From positions 2,790,001 to 2,854,000 of the forward strand of contig NZ_CP157276.1 of NCBI RefSeq assembly GCF_040024445.1: a stretch of 64,000 nt of DNA. Direction: 5' to 3'. Under the pieces are notes generated by a model. It saw nothing but the letters and a program-made list of their open reading frames with translations, had not been told where the DNA came from and did not search any database. Of this stretch, positions 42,886-52,563 are shown in pieces (position 1 is the stretch's first letter; each line of letters starts with the position of its first letter). The position numbers and the translations under genes are program-made. The stretch comes from Prescottella soli. GTDB lineage: Bacteria > Actinomycetota > Actinomycetes > Mycobacteriales > Mycobacteriaceae.

Positions 42886-43815
42886 ATGGACCTGAGAATC
42901 TTCACCGAACCCCAGCAGGGCGCCACCTACGACGATCTCCTCACGGTGGCGAAGGCCGCGGAACAGTTCGGATACGACGCGTTCTTCCGGTCCGACCACT
43001 ACCTGGCGATGAACGTCGAGGGTCTGCCCGGCCCCACCGACGCCTGGATCACCCTCGCCGGTCTCGCCCGCGAGACCTCCACGATCCGACTCGGGACCCT
43101 GGTCACGTCGGCCACCTTCCGCTACCCCGGCCCGCTCGCGGTCTCGGTGGCGCAGGTCGACGCGATGAGCGGCGGACGGATCGAGCTCGGCATCGGTGCG
43201 GGCTGGTTCGAGGAGGAGCACCGCGCGTACGGCATCCCGTTCCCGTCGGTCGGTGAGCGGTTCGACCGGCTCGAGGAGTCGCTCGCGGTCATTACCGGCC
43301 TGTGGGCCACCCCGGTCGGGCAGACCTTCAGCTACGAGGGCACTCACTTCCCGATCAGCGACTCGCCCGCCCTGCCGAAGCCGGTGCAGTCGCCGCGGCC
43401 GCCGATCGTGATGGGCGGCATGGGCAAGCGACGCACCCCGTCGATGGCCGCCCGCTACGCCGACGAGTTCAACCTGCCGTTCGTCTCGATCGAGGACACC
43501 GTCCGTCAGTTCGAGCGGGTCCGCGAGGCGTGCAAGGCGGTGGACCGCGATCCCTACGATCTCGTGTACTCCAACGCCCTGGTCCTGTGCTGCGGACGCA
43601 CCGACGAGGAGATCGCACGCCGGGCCGCGCGGATCGGACGCGAGGTGGACGAGCTGCGCGAGAACGGCCTCGCGGGCACGCCGGCCGAGTTGGTGGACAA
43701 GATCGGGCGCTACCGCGAGGCGGGAACGCAGCGCATCTATCTGCAGACCCTCGACCTGGCCGACCTCGATCATCTCGAGCTCGTCGCGGCGGAGGTCATG
43801 CCCCAGCTGGACTGA
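42886..43815 (+). CDS. LLM-class (F420-dependent type) oxidoreductase
   Basis: The 309-residue luciferase-like TIM-barrel protein shows typical family segments: GYDAFFRSDHYLAM, IRLGTLVTSATFRYPGPLA, GRIELGIGAGWFEEEHRAYG and PPIVMGGMGKRRTP. Actinobacterial members mostly use coenzyme F420; flavin is an alternative. The substrate is unknown. I preferred the ATG at 42886 (MDLRIFTEP) over a GTG three codons upstream as the normal N-terminus. Confidence 0.85.
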   Translation: MDLRIFTEPQQGATYDDLLTVAKAAEQFGYDAFFRSDHYLAMNVEGLPGPTDAWITLAGLARETSTIRLGTLVTSATFRYPGPLAVSVAQVDAMSGGRIELGIGAGWFEEEHRAYGIPFPSVGERFDRLEESLAVITGLWATPVGQTFSYEGTHFPISDSPALPKPVQSPRPPIVMGGMGKRRTPSMAARYADEFNLPFVSIEDTVRQFERVREACKAVDRDPYDLVYSNALVLCCGRTDEEIARRAARIGREVDELRENGLAGTPAELVDKIGRYREAGTQRIYLQTLDLADLDHLELVAAEVMPQLD

Positions 43816-44149
43816 CGTGAACGCGCACTCGGGTGGTCGAGCACACTCAGGAATCCTGAGATAGCTTCTGCCGCAACGGTTCAGACACGAGACGAACCGG
43901 CCGGACGGTATTTCGGGTGGTTTGCCGGCGCGGGGTGGACCCCCCGAAAATGCGCCCCACATCCACGGCGTCGATTTCCCGATCGAAATCAAACGGGCGA
44001 ATTGAACATTAATGGGAATGCAATTCCAAGCGATGTAATTTACCCGGAACCCGACGTTAGACAAAAAACGGTGGATACAGCGCCGACAGGCCATTGCCTC
44101 GATGGTCCGGGCAATGGCCTGTCGGTGTGTTTTGTATAACTGCCGGCGC
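43816..44149. other. 334-bp gap between convergent genes
   Basis: The gap holds the hairpin at 44083-44125 and some AT-richer sequence around 43990-44070. I see no gene, RNA or operator here. Confidence 0.5.
44083..44125 (-). terminator. Hairpin terminator of the repeat surface protein
   Basis: CCGACAGGCCATTGCC and GGCAATGGCCTGTCGG are perfect 16-bp arms. On the minus strand a T-rich run (complement of ACAAAAAACG) follows about 13 nt later. Confidence 0.85.
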
Positions 44150-44899
44150 TTACGCCCGGCGACGATGCCTGCCGACCCCGGCTGTTGCCGTACCCGCCGC
44201 GGCCGCGACGAGCAGGGCGCTGCCGACCAGCCAACCGGATCCGTGTCCACCGGTGTCGTTCGAGGGTCCGCCGCCGGCTTCGACGCCGCCCATGGGGACG
44301 ACAGCGACCTGCCCTCCGCCTTGCGGGGCGGGTGGCGCTTGCTCGCTGGGGCCGGGAACACTCGGGGCCGGTCCCGGCGCACTGGGGCCGGGAACGCTCG
44401 GGGCCGGTCCCGGTGCGCCCGGGCCGGGGACACCCGGGCCACCCGATCCGCCGGACCCGAGACTGCCGAGCCCGACGCTTCCGAGTACGCCACTACCAGC
44501 TGCGGCACTGCCGAGTAGGAGACTGCCGGTGTTGGTGCCGGAGCTCCCGAGCAACGGCAGAATCAAGCTGCCCAGGTCCGAACTTCCGTGCTCCGCGAGG
44601 CTGGCGCTGCCGGCCTCCGCACTACCGTGCTCCGCGAGGCTGGCGCTGCCGGCCTCCGCACTTCCATGCTCCCCGAGGCTGGCGCTACCGGCCTCCGCAC
44701 TTCCATGCTCCCCGAGGCTGGCGCTACCAGCCTCCGCACTACCCGAACTCTCACTACCGTGGCTACCCGAACCGCCCTCACCGCCAGCGTTCGCCAGGGC
44801 CGGCGAACCGATCGCCAGCGCGGCGACTGCCGTCGCGGCAACCATGATGCGGGTCTTGATCTTCAGAGTGCGTACGTCCGTAGCTCTGTGCTTTGGCAT
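44150..44899 (-). CDS. Low-complexity secreted repeat protein with C-terminal membrane anchor
   Basis: The 249-residue protein has a signal peptide (TRIMVAATAVAALAIGSPALANA). Four copies of a 13-residue repeat (GSAEAGSASLGEH or LAEH) are followed by a GS/GL-rich stretch with SVGLGSLGSGGSGG, two Pro-rich repeats (PGPSAPGPAPSV), and a C-terminal hydrophobic helix with an Arg-rich end (GVGRHRRRA). The last part resembles the membrane anchor of a surface protein, but no LPXTG motif is present. GAGGAGG lies 9-10 nt before the ATG. Its GSLG motif recalls the tails of the Ig proteins. Function unknown. Confidence 0.75.
   Translation of the reverse strand: MPKHRATDVRTLKIKTRIMVAATAVAALAIGSPALANAGGEGGSGSHGSESSGSAEAGSASLGEHGSAEAGSASLGEHGSAEAGSASLAEHGSAEAGSASLAEHGSSDLGSLILPLLGSSGTNTGSLLLGSAAAGSGVLGSVGLGSLGSGGSGGPGVPGPGAPGPAPSVPGPSAPGPAPSVPGPSEQAPPAPQGGGQVAVVPMGGVEAGGGPSNDTGGHGSGWLVGSALLVAAAAGTATAGVGRHRRRA
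44590..44745. repeat. 39-bp tandem repeat, about four copies
   Basis: Units of 39 bp encode the 13-residue motif of the surface protein. The copies fall into two sub-types (GAGGCTGGCGCTGCCGG and GAGGCTGGCGCTACCGG cores), suggesting stepwise duplication. Confidence 0.85.
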
Positions 44900-45594
44900 C
44901 GCTATACGACCTCCTCAATTGGCCTGCGCAACAATTCGTAGAGATTCCGCCCAACCGCATGAAGACAGAAAAAACTGCGGCGCCACCATTTCCTCACCCC
45001 AGCCAGAGACCAACTAAACCGGCGGCGCCCCCATGCATATAGGCGAAAGAAACCTAACATCTCGATCAGCCCAGGAAAGGTGGAATCAGTATTACGAGCG
45101 CGGACGCCCGCCCAGAAGAACGTGACACCCACACGCCGCGCGGCCGATCAGCACGGTGCCCGCGACTCGGCGCTGCCGGTCCTGAACGGTGACAATTTCG
45201 AAGTCGACACGGACGCCGCCGATCGAGCGTAGCGTGTTGACCTGCTTCTGTGCCTTACGACGAGATGGGTTGTCTGACACAGAATCTGGAAGTTCCATTG
45301 CGGGAACGTCGACGGCGCGAGGCAGCGCGCTCCTCGCCTTCCCCGACGCGCTTCCCCACCGTCGGCCTCCCGTATGTGACGATCGCGATCGTTGCCCGCT
45401 ATGGGGGTGCATGACATCGGTCAGTCCCCCTCCCCGAGCAGCGTTCGTAGCGGAATCCGTCGCCGAAGGCGCTTCGGCAGCACCTCCGAAATATGTTTCC
45501 GTTCAACGGGACACCCCTCCTGCGGAAGCACCCCCGGGATCTGTAATGGGCGCAACAGCGTGACCCGCACCACAGTTCCCCAGAAAGGTGTTAC
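44900..45594. other. 695-bp region without a clear gene
   Basis: This region is AT-richer near 44900-45080. A minus-strand frame at 45092-45298 (MELPDSVSDNPSRR...) could encode 68 residues but has no ribosome site or recognised family. Overlapping plus-strand frames look equally unsupported. The promoters of the divergent surface protein and MFS gene must lie here. Confidence 0.4.
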
Positions 45595-47097
45595 ATGTCA
45601 GGAACACTCGACACCGCGGCCATCCCGCCGCGCACCGTCCGAGAAGGCGGTTGGACCCCGCGGCTCATCCTGTCCCTGATCTCCATCGCAGTCGTCCTGG
45701 AAATCGTCTCGATCAGTTCGACTATGGCCTCCGTCGCCATGATGCCGATCGGCGAGCACTTCAAGACCGATCAGATTGCTTGGGTGACAACGGCTTACCT
45801 TCTAGCTGCCGCGGTGGCGTGCCCGCTGGCCGGCAAGCTCGCCGACATCCACGGCAAGCGCAAGGTGTTCCTCGTCTGCATGGCGGTCGCCGCGTTCGGT
45901 GCGCTGGTCTCGGCGGTGGCCACCAGCTTCCTCGTGCTCGTGATCGGCCGGGCGCTGTTCGGCGTCCTCATCGCGTGCATGTTCCTCGGATTCTCGCTCA
46001 TGCGAGACGTGTTCCCGCCCAGGACTCTTGCCCTCGCGGTCAGCCTCGCCGCGGGTGGCATGGGCCTGATGACGATCCCGTCGCCGTTCATCACCGGCCT
46101 GCTGGTCGATGCGTGGGGCTTCCGCTCGATCTTCTGGTTCCTCTTCATCGCCCTCCTGGTGATGATCCCGCTGGTGGCGCTCTCGACGGACGAGACACCG
46201 GTCCGCAACCCTGCTCGCCTCGACCTCGTCGGCGCCGTCCTGCTCGGCGGCGGCCTCGCCGCGATCCTCGCCGGCATCAGCTTCGGCCCCACGTGGGGCT
46301 GGTCCGACGGCGGCACACTGGGCCTCGTCGCCGGCGGTGTCGTGCTGGCCGCGATCTGGGTGCCGATGGCGCTGCGCATGACCGACCCCATCGTCGATCT
46401 GCGATTCTTCCGGCGCGGACCGATGCTCCGCATCTGCCTGTCCGCCGGTCTCGCGTACGGCACGATCTCCCTGTACGCCACGCTGATTCCGATCATGTCG
46501 ATGACGCCCGCGACCCTGGGTCTCGGCTACGGTTTCGGCGTCGACGCGAAGGGCGTCGGCCTCATCCAGATCCCGATGGGTGTCGGTAGCGTCATCGGCG
46601 GTGTCCTCGTCGGACGCATGCTGCGCACCAAGTTCCCGACCGTCACGCTGGCCGGCGGTGCGGTCCTGATGCTGGCGGCCTCCGTGGTCACCTCGTTCTG
46701 GCACACCGGCAAGCCCGAGGTGCTCTTCGGAATCCTGCTGTTCGGTCTCGGCATGGGCATGACGACGGCCTCCATCCCGAACCTCGTCATCGCGTCCGTC
46801 CCGCAGTCGGTGCAGGCATCGATGTCGAGCATGGTGCAGGCGTCGCAGACCCTCGTCGCCTCGATCCTTCCGGTCATCGCGTTCGCGGTCCTGAATTCGA
46901 ACGTCGCGACCGTGATCGACGGGTACGGCTTCTACAGCGACCACGGCATGGGCATCGCGTACCTGATCGGCGGAGCGTCCTCGCTGGCGGCGATTCTGGT
47001 CGTGATGACGCTGCACCGTCGGCGGCAGGCGATCGCGGCGCAGGCGGCAGAGACCGCACCGATCGAACGTGATCCGGAGCCCGTGCAGGCGGCTTGA
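45595..47097 (+). CDS. MFS transporter, DHA2 (14-TM) drug-exporter type
   Basis: The 500-residue membrane protein has about 14 hydrophobic helices. Motif A follows TM2 (GKLADIHGKRKVFLV) and the motif C-like GGMGLMTIPSPFITGLLVD lies in TM5. DHA2 members export drugs or small molecules by proton antiport; the substrate is unknown. The ATG is preceded by AAAGGTG. No local regulator gene is adjacent. A GC-rich hairpin follows the stop. Confidence 0.87.
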   Translation: MSGTLDTAAIPPRTVREGGWTPRLILSLISIAVVLEIVSISSTMASVAMMPIGEHFKTDQIAWVTTAYLLAAAVACPLAGKLADIHGKRKVFLVCMAVAAFGALVSAVATSFLVLVIGRALFGVLIACMFLGFSLMRDVFPPRTLALAVSLAAGGMGLMTIPSPFITGLLVDAWGFRSIFWFLFIALLVMIPLVALSTDETPVRNPARLDLVGAVLLGGGLAAILAGISFGPTWGWSDGGTLGLVAGGVVLAAIWVPMALRMTDPIVDLRFFRRGPMLRICLSAGLAYGTISLYATLIPIMSMTPATLGLGYGFGVDAKGVGLIQIPMGVGSVIGGVLVGRMLRTKFPTVTLAGGAVLMLAASVVTSFWHTGKPEVLFGILLFGLGMGMTTASIPNLVIASVPQSVQASMSSMVQASQTLVASILPVIAFAVLNSNVATVIDGYGFYSDHGMGIAYLIGGASSLAAILVVMTLHRRRQAIAAQAAETAPIERDPEPVQAA

Positions 47098-47105
47098 TCG
47101 TTCGA

Positions 47106-47146
47106 CGGACCGGGTCCGGTGCCCTCGCGGTGCCGGGGCCGGTCCG
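47106..47146 (+). terminator. Probable terminator of the MFS gene
   Basis: CGGACCGG (47106-47113) and CCGGTCCG (47139-47146) enclose a further GC-rich imperfect stem, starting 9 bp after the stop codon. Confidence 0.5.
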
Positions 47147-47226
47147 CTGTCTTGTGCCCGGGCGGGTGCCGGCCCTAGCCTGAGAACGAGGTCGCGACGT
47201 GGAGGTCTCGACCACAGGAGACCGTC

Positions 47227-47931
47227 ATGAACGGAAGATCCACCCAAAAGTACACTGCGCCAGCGGATACCACGATGATGGGGGTCACCCACGACGCCCT
47301 GCGCCGAGATCTCGGACGCACGGACGACGTCCTGCAGGCGGCCCGGATCGACGACCGGCAGCGCGGCGCCGTCGCCGATCACACGCAGTGGATGATGGCC
47401 TTCGTGCACGCCCACCACCGGGCCGAGGACCACGGCCTGTGGCCGCTGGTGCGTCGCACCGATCCCGAGGCCGCCCCGCTGCTCGACCTGATGGATGCGG
47501 ACCACGCTCGGATCACGCCGGAAGTGGATCGACTCGACGCCGCCGCTGCGATGTTCCACGACGACGGATCACTCGGCGCGAGAACCGAATTCACGAGATC
47601 GCTCGCCGCGCTCGAGGACGTGCTGCTGCCGCATCTGCGCCGGGAGGAGGACGAGGCGATGCCGCTCGTGTCCAGGACCCTCAGCGCAGCCCAGTGGGTC
47701 CAGTGGGACCGGACCGAGAACATCGATCCCAAGTCCAAGTGGGAGTTGGGGATCGAGGGTCAGTGGCTGGGCGACAGTCTCGACCCGCAGCGCCGCGACA
47801 TCCTCGTCCATCTGGTCGGTCCGGTCACCCGGTTCGTCCTGCTGCACCTGTTCGACGGCCCCTACCGTCGCGCCTGCGCGGTGCGGTGGGGCCCCGACGT
47901 TCCCGTCGGGCCGTTGGACGCCCCCCGCTGA
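47227..47931 (+). CDS. Hemerythrin-like (HHE) domain protein
   Basis: The 234-residue protein has His/Glu pairs in a four-helix arrangement: VTHDALRRDL near the start, FVHAHHRAEDHGLWPLV, MDADHARI, and LPHLRREEDEAMPLV. This is the metal-binding pattern of bacterial HHE proteins that bind a di-iron centre for oxygen, NO or redox sensing. GGAG precedes the ATG. It is convergent with msrA, 9 bp apart. Exact role not determined. Confidence 0.85.
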   Translation: MNGRSTQKYTAPADTTMMGVTHDALRRDLGRTDDVLQAARIDDRQRGAVADHTQWMMAFVHAHHRAEDHGLWPLVRRTDPEAAPLLDLMDADHARITPEVDRLDAAAAMFHDDGSLGARTEFTRSLAALEDVLLPHLRREEDEAMPLVSRTLSAAQWVQWDRTENIDPKSKWELGIEGQWLGDSLDPQRRDILVHLVGPVTRFVLLHLFDGPYRRACAVRWGPDVPVGPLDAPR

Positions 47932-47940
47932 TCGGTTCGG

Positions 47941-48615
47941 TCAGGCACCAAGTCCCACAGGGCAACTCACGCCGGTCGCGTGGACCGGGCAGTAGCCGCC
48001 GGGGTTCTTCGCGAGGTACTGCTGGTGGTAGGCCTCGGCGTAGTAGAACGTGGTGAGCGGTGCGATCTCGGTGGTGATCACCCCGTAGCCGGCGGCGGCG
48101 AGGCGCTTGCCGAACATCTCGGCGGTCTCGTGCGCGACGGCGTCCTGCTCGTCGGATTCGGTGTAGATCACCGACCGGTACTGGGTGCCACGATCGTTGC
48201 CCTGGCGCATCCCCTGGGTGGGGTCGTGGTTCTCCCAGAACTGTTTGAGGATTCCCTCGTAGGAGATCACCTTCGGATCGAACACCACCAGCACCACCTC
48301 GGAGTGCCCGGTGCGTCCCGAACAGACCTCCTCGTAGGTCGGGTTGGGGGTGTAGCCGCCCGCGTACCCGACGGCGGTCGAGTACACGCCGTCCAGCTGC
48401 CAGAACTCCTTCTCCGCACCCCAGAAGCAGCCCATTCCGACCACGGCCGTCTGCATGCCCTCCGGGAACGGCGGCTTCAGCGGGTGCCCGTTGACGTAGT
48501 GGGTGTCGGGTACCGGCATGGGCGTCTCGCGGCCCGGGAGGGCCTGATCCGACGTGACCATCACCGATTTTGTGCGCGCGATTCCACCGTCGAAAATCTC
48601 ATCGAACCAAGACAT
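47941..48615 (-). CDS. msrA: Peptide methionine-S-sulfoxide reductase
   Basis: The enzyme reduces methionine-S-sulfoxide in oxidised proteins. The 224-residue product has the catalytic GCFWG motif (C63 in [14 protein letters not shown]), YAGG and GHSEVVLV, and C-terminal resolving cysteines ([14 protein letters not shown]). The starting [11 protein letters not shown] is the usual actinobacterial N-terminal extension. The adjacent acyltransferase ends 9 bp upstream in the same direction. Confidence 0.95.
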   Translation of the reverse strand: MSWFDEIFDGGIARTKSVMVTSDQALPGRETPMPVPDTHYVNGHPLKPPFPEGMQTAVVGMGCFWGAEKEFWQLDGVYSTAVGYAGGYTPNPTYEEVCSGRTGHSEVVLVVFDPKVISYEGILKQFWENHDPTQGMRQGNDRGTQYRSVIYTESDEQDAVAHETAEMFGKRLAAAGYGVITTEIAPLTTFYYAEAYHQQYLAKNPGGYCPVHATGVSCPVGLGA

Positions 48616-48624
48616 GGCTCGATG

Positions 48625-49821
48625 CTACGCGCGGTCGGAGGTGTCCACCGGGCGCAGGTTCGCCGCCGGATCGAGCTGCTCGGAGCTCCCTGTCGGCGTC
48701 GATTCGCGAGGCTCGCGGCCGATTCGCCGGGTGCGCGCGGACAGCCACCGCGCGGCGGGCACCTCCACCCAGCGGTAGAGCACCTCCGAGACGGCCGCGG
48801 TGACGACGAGGAAGGCGATGACCGCTCCGGTTCGGCCCAGCGGGCCCACCGCATGCTCGTAGACGCGGTAGAGGATCAGCGTGTGGACCAGGTAGATCGC
48901 GTAGCTGCGGGTGGCGGTCCACCGGATCACCGACCACCTGGTGGGCCGACCGCGGTAGCGCCCGAGGACCAGCACCAGCGCGGTCACGACGGCGATGGTC
49001 CACAGGTAGCGGTCCCCGGCCCAGTAGACGCGGATCTCGGTGGCCAGGCGCACCACCTCGATCTGGGCGAGCACACCGACGACCAGCCAGCGCCAGTCCA
49101 CCAGGCGCGCCCACCCGAGGTACATGAGCTGGCCCAGGAAGACCGTCGGCAGCGTCGCCGCGACCTTCGAGAGCATCGGCACGGTGTAGGGCTGCGGGAT
49201 GTAGAGGTTGTAGAGCAGCATCAGCGCACACAGGGCCGCACCGACGAGCGGCACGACGACGGGGCGCGCACGCAGCACCGGGCGCAGGGCGACGCAGTAC
49301 AGGTAGAAGAACACCTGGACGACGAGGGTCCACGTGACGCCGAGGACCGCGACCTCGGGCCGAAGGAAGAATCCGCCCAGTACGAAACTGAGCGCGGCCT
49401 CGGTGTTGGAGATGCCCGGCTGCCCGCTGAACATGCCGTTGATGCCGAGACGCACCAACAGGATGGCGGCCGCGATCGCGACCCAGAACGCCGGCAGCAG
49501 GCGCCCGACCCGGTCGAGTAGGAAGCGTCCGGGGTGATGCCGTATCGCCGACCTGGTGATCACCGCGCCCGTGAGCGTCATGAAGATCGCGACACCGACG
49601 AACGACAGGTGCTGGTTGAGGTTGAGGCCCTCGACGAACACCGCGTAGACGCCGTCGATCAGCCACCACCCGGAGCCGAGGTCGTCGATCAGATAGAACG
49701 AGATGTGGGAGTAGATGACGGTGAGAACGGCGATGGTGCGGAGCAGATCGGCGCCGGTCAGTTCCACTCGAGGTGCCACCTCTGCCCGCGGATTTGCAGC
49801 ACGCGACTCGGAAGGCACCAC
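48625..49821 (-). CDS. Acyltransferase 3 family membrane protein
   Basis: The 398-residue integral membrane O-acyltransferase of the OafA/YrhL type has about ten hydrophobic helices. The first carries the family signature [15 protein letters not shown], with a conserved Arg and a His at the end of the helix. [18 protein letters not shown] follows. Such proteins acylate cell-surface glycans or lipids; the acceptor is unknown. Tandem GTG codons at 49821/49818 can serve as start. It lies 9 bp upstream of msrA and is divergent from the superoxide dismutase. Confidence 0.87.
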   Translation of the reverse strand: MVPSESRAANPRAEVAPRVELTGADLLRTIAVLTVIYSHISFYLIDDLGSGWWLIDGVYAVFVEGLNLNQHLSFVGVAIFMTLTGAVITRSAIRHHPGRFLLDRVGRLLPAFWVAIAAAILLVRLGINGMFSGQPGISNTEAALSFVLGGFFLRPEVAVLGVTWTLVVQVFFYLYCVALRPVLRARPVVVPLVGAALCALMLLYNLYIPQPYTVPMLSKVAATLPTVFLGQLMYLGWARLVDWRWLVVGVLAQIEVVRLATEIRVYWAGDRYLWTIAVVTALVLVLGRYRGRPTRWSVIRWTATRSYAIYLVHTLILYRVYEHAVGPLGRTGAVIAFLVVTAAVSEVLYRWVEVPAARWLSARTRRIGREPRESTPTGSSEQLDPAANLRPVDTSDRA

Positions 49822-50049
49822 GCGATATTAGTGTTCCGTTCACCTCCAGGACCAATTCTGCGCGCTGTCCGCATTGCCCCGGAGGCCCGTTCCCGCACCC
49901 AATTTCGGTCGACCGAAACAATTTGTGAGGTCAGTACCACCCGCAGCGAGGCGGTTGCGCAAGGTGTACCAATGAGATTGGGTTGTCCCCAGTACGACTC
50001 ATCAAACCCACACGTCACAGGGCGCCACGCCCCTGAGGAAGGGAATCTC

Positions 50050-50679
50050 GTGTCTGTTTACACGCTGCCCGATCTGCCCTACGACTACGCCGCCCTCGAG
50101 CCCCACATCTCCGGCAAGATCATGGAGCTCCACCACGACAAGCACCACGCCGCGTACGTCGCCGGCGCCAACGCCGCCCTCGACAAGCTCGCCGAGCTCC
50201 GCGAGGCCGACGCCGTCGCACCCGTGGTCAACCTCCACGAGAAGAACCTCGCCTTCCACCTCGGCGGCCACACCAACCACTCGGTGTTCTGGAACAACCT
50301 CTCCCCCGAGGGCGGCGACAAGCCCGAGGGTGAGCTCGCCGCCGCGATCGACGACTTCTTCGGCAGCTTCGACGCCTTCCGCGCCCACTTCTCCGCCAAC
50401 GCCAACGCCATCCAGGGCTCCGGCTGGTCCATCCTCGCCTGGGACTCCATCGGCCAGCGCCTGATCATCGTCCAGCTCTACGACCAGCAGGGCAACATCT
50501 CCATCGGCCTGACCCCCCTGCTCATGCTCGACATGTGGGAACACGCCTTCTACCTCGACTACCAGAACGTCAAGGGCGACTACGTCAACGCCTTCTGGAA
50601 CATCGTCAACTGGGCCGACGTCGCCGACCGCTTCGCCAAGGCCCGCACCCAGACGGCCGGACTCATCGTCCCCGCCTGA
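50050..50679 (+). CDS. sodA: Superoxide dismutase, Mn-type
   Basis: Dismutates superoxide. The 209 residues contain all metal ligands: H28 (ELHHDKHH), H77 ([10 protein letters not shown]), D161 and H165 (DMWEHAFY). In the mycobacterial comparison, His at position 145 marks the iron enzyme of M. tuberculosis and Gln the manganese enzyme of M. smegmatis. Here the segment reads YDQQGN, so Mn is predicted. GAGGAAGGG precedes the GTG start. The position relative to the GlpQ region matches M. tuberculosis sodA. A strong hairpin follows at 50710. Confidence 0.95.
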   Translation: MSVYTLPDLPYDYAALEPHISGKIMELHHDKHHAAYVAGANAALDKLAELREADAVAPVVNLHEKNLAFHLGGHTNHSVFWNNLSPEGGDKPEGELAAAIDDFFGSFDAFRAHFSANANAIQGSGWSILAWDSIGQRLIIVQLYDQQGNISIGLTPLLMLDMWEHAFYLDYQNVKGDYVNAFWNIVNWADVADRFAKARTQTAGLIVPA

Positions 50680-50709
50680 TCCACGAGATCGCTCCCCGGA
50701 GCATCCCCT

Positions 50710-50743
50710 CGACGCCGCGCTCGGTCCCCCGAGCGCGGCGTCG
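50710..50743 (+). terminator. Hairpin terminator of sodA
   Basis: CGACGCCGCGCTCG and CGAGCGCGGCGTCG are perfect 14-bp arms with a 6-nt loop, 30 bp past the stop codon. Confidence 0.85.
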
Positions 50744-50804
50744 CTGCATTCCGACCCGTCCCACAACCCTCATCGACCAAGCGCTCGCTAGGTACGGTTG
50801 AGCC

Positions 50805-51668
50805 ATGACGGACATCACAATCGAGACCATCGCGTCGGGCCTGGCGTTTCCCGAGTGCCCGCGCTGGCGGGAGGGCCGCCTGTGGTTCTCCGACATCTAC
50901 CGCGGCGTCGTCCTGCGCCTCGATCCGGCGACCGGCGACCTCGAACGGGTCGTCGAGGTGCCGGGGGAGCCCGCCGGCCTGGGCTTCCTGCCCGACGGCC
51001 GCCTGCTGGTCGCGTCCGTGCGGGAACGCAAGATCTACGTTGTCGACGACGCCGGCACGCCGACCCCGCACGCCGACCTCCAGGCCATCGCGTCGTGGCA
51101 CCTCAACGACATGGCGGTCGACGACCGGACCGGACGCGCGTACGTCGGCAACTACGGCGACGACAGCGCGCCCCCGGCGCCCCCGTTCCCGGCCGATCTG
51201 GCGATGGTCGAACCCGACGGCACCGCCCACGTCGTGGCGGAGCAGATGCTGTTCGCCAACGGCATGGCCATCACCCCGGACGGTTCGACACTGATCGTCG
51301 CCGAGACGCGGGCGACGCCGGGACGGCTGTCCGCGTTCGCGATCGAGGCCGACGGCAGCCTGGTGAACCGCCGGGTGCTCATCGAGTTCGACGACCCGCA
51401 CGTGATGCCGGACGGCATCGCGCTCGACGCCGAGGGCGGGGTGTGGGCGGCCTCCCCGTTCAGTCAGGAAGTGATCCGGGTGAGCGCGGGCGGCGAGATC
51501 ACCGAGCGGATCGCGGTGCCGCATCCGTACGCGGTCGCGCTCGGCGGCGCGGACGGCCGGGACCTGTTCGTGTGCACCGCCGACACGTGGGTCCCCGAGG
51601 ACGCGCTCCGCATCGGTGGCGGCGCGATCCGACGCCTGCGGGTGGCCGTTCCCGGCCCCGGGTTCTGA
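50805..51668 (+). CDS. SMP-30/gluconolactonase-like hydrolase
   Basis: The 287-residue six-bladed propeller protein carries metal-site landmarks of the family: E17 in LAFPECPRW, Asn in SWHLNDMAVD, Asn in LFANGMAITPDG, and Asp in MPDGIALDAEGGVW. These fit a divalent-metal lactonase; the sugar or other lactone is not known. It is monocistronic by context, with terminators on both sides. Confidence 0.88.
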   Translation: MTDITIETIASGLAFPECPRWREGRLWFSDIYRGVVLRLDPATGDLERVVEVPGEPAGLGFLPDGRLLVASVRERKIYVVDDAGTPTPHADLQAIASWHLNDMAVDDRTGRAYVGNYGDDSAPPAPPFPADLAMVEPDGTAHVVAEQMLFANGMAITPDGSTLIVAETRATPGRLSAFAIEADGSLVNRRVLIEFDDPHVMPDGIALDAEGGVWAASPFSQEVIRVSAGGEITERIAVPHPYAVALGGADGRDLFVCTADTWVPEDALRIGGGAIRRLRVAVPGPGF

Positions 51669-51766
51669 TCCGACCGATCGCCCTGCTGGCACTCGGGACC
51701 CCTTGTGTGCCAGCAGCGTCGAGGAGCATGCTCGAGGTACCCAACGAGGTGTGAACGACGTGTCAG

Positions 51767-51799
51767 CCGGGCGGGCTCCGACCATCGGAGCCCGCCCGG
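51767..51799 (+). terminator. Hairpin terminator after the SMP-30 gene
   Basis: CCGGGCGGGCTCCG and CGGAGCCCGCCCGG are perfect 14-bp arms around a 5-nt loop. It also argues that the next gene starts downstream of it. Confidence 0.85.
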
Positions 51800-51843
51800 T
51801 TGCTCCCGCCCCGTGGGTGGGAGGCCGGAGAATCGAGGCCGAG

Positions 51844-52371
51844 ATGAGCGAGCGCGAGTACGTCGGCATCGCGCCCTTCCACGCGAAGGGCGACCTGCGC
51901 GGCTTCGTGATCTCCGGACGCTGGCCCGAGTCCACCCGGGAATGGGCGCAGCTGCTCGCGCTCGCGGTCCGCGTCGCGTCCCTGCCGGGCCTGCTGGCCA
52001 CGTCAACGGTGTTCGGCGCGCGGGAGGAGCTGCCCGACGATCCCGAGCCCGAAACGGTCGGCCTCATCGTCGCGGAAGGTCCGGTGCTCGGTGAGCGGGC
52101 GATCACCCCGGGCCGGTTCGCGGCCCACCAGCCGCCGGCGTTGCTGATGCTGCACCCGCCGACCGAGACGGTCCCGTCGCTGCCCGAGTGTGCCGGTGCG
52201 GCCTCGGGCTGCATCCTGCTGCCCGGCATTCCGCATCTCGGACTCGAGCACCGGGCGGCTTGGGTCGAGGCGGAGGCGGACGGCACTGTGACATCGATGA
52301 TTTCGCGTGTGGGAATCGATCCGATCAGTGATCCCGACACCGCGGTTCTGGCCATGCTGCTAGCCGCGTGA
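51844..52371 (+). CDS. Hypothetical protein (175 aa)
   Basis: I do not recognise the family. The 175 residues (MSEREYVGIAPFHAKGDLRG) are globular and soluble, with segments ATSTVFGAREELPDD and HLGLEHRAAWVEAEADG and no membrane helix. The upstream frame is open, but a perfect hairpin at 51767-51799 makes the ATG at 51844 the better start. It ends 79 bp before the start of the manganese riboswitch and lies in the same direction as the exporter. Confidence 0.65.
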   Translation: MSEREYVGIAPFHAKGDLRGFVISGRWPESTREWAQLLALAVRVASLPGLLATSTVFGAREELPDDPEPETVGLIVAEGPVLGERAITPGRFAAHQPPALLMLHPPTETVPSLPECAGAASGCILLPGIPHLGLEHRAAWVEAEADGTVTSMISRVGIDPISDPDTAVLAMLLAA

Positions 52372-52450
52372 CAGGCCCCGGAAGACGAAAGTTCGGGATT
52401 CCAAACTTCTTGCGGCCTTTGCGCTTTCGATCATCCGGGGTTATCGTTGC

Positions 52451-52563
52451 CTCAGCGAAGGGGAGTAGCCCCCAATCGCTGGGTCGACATACTGGCCGGC
52501 ACCTCGTAGTGCCCGCCCGGCTCAGCGAACCGGTTCTGCACCGGTGGGCGAGACCTTCGGCCG
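52451..52563 (+). ncRNA. yybP-ykoY manganese riboswitch
   Basis: The aptamer shows the family's conserved parts: GCGAAGGGGAGTAGCC at the 5' side, GTCGACATACTGG in the middle, and GGCGAGACCTTCGG closing the 3' side. It is followed by an expression platform and then a UPF0016 exporter at 52648. TCCTCCG (52609-52615) can pair either with CGGAGGA at 52589-52595 or with CGGAGGA at 52629-52635, which contains the ribosome site. This suggests translational control. Mn2+ binding should free the ribosome site. Confidence 0.88.

Noticed and set aside
45092-45563. Overlapping small frames in the gap before the MFS gene
   Set aside because: No ribosome site, no family signature, and frames on both strands look equally poor. 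Kept only as a note on the gap.
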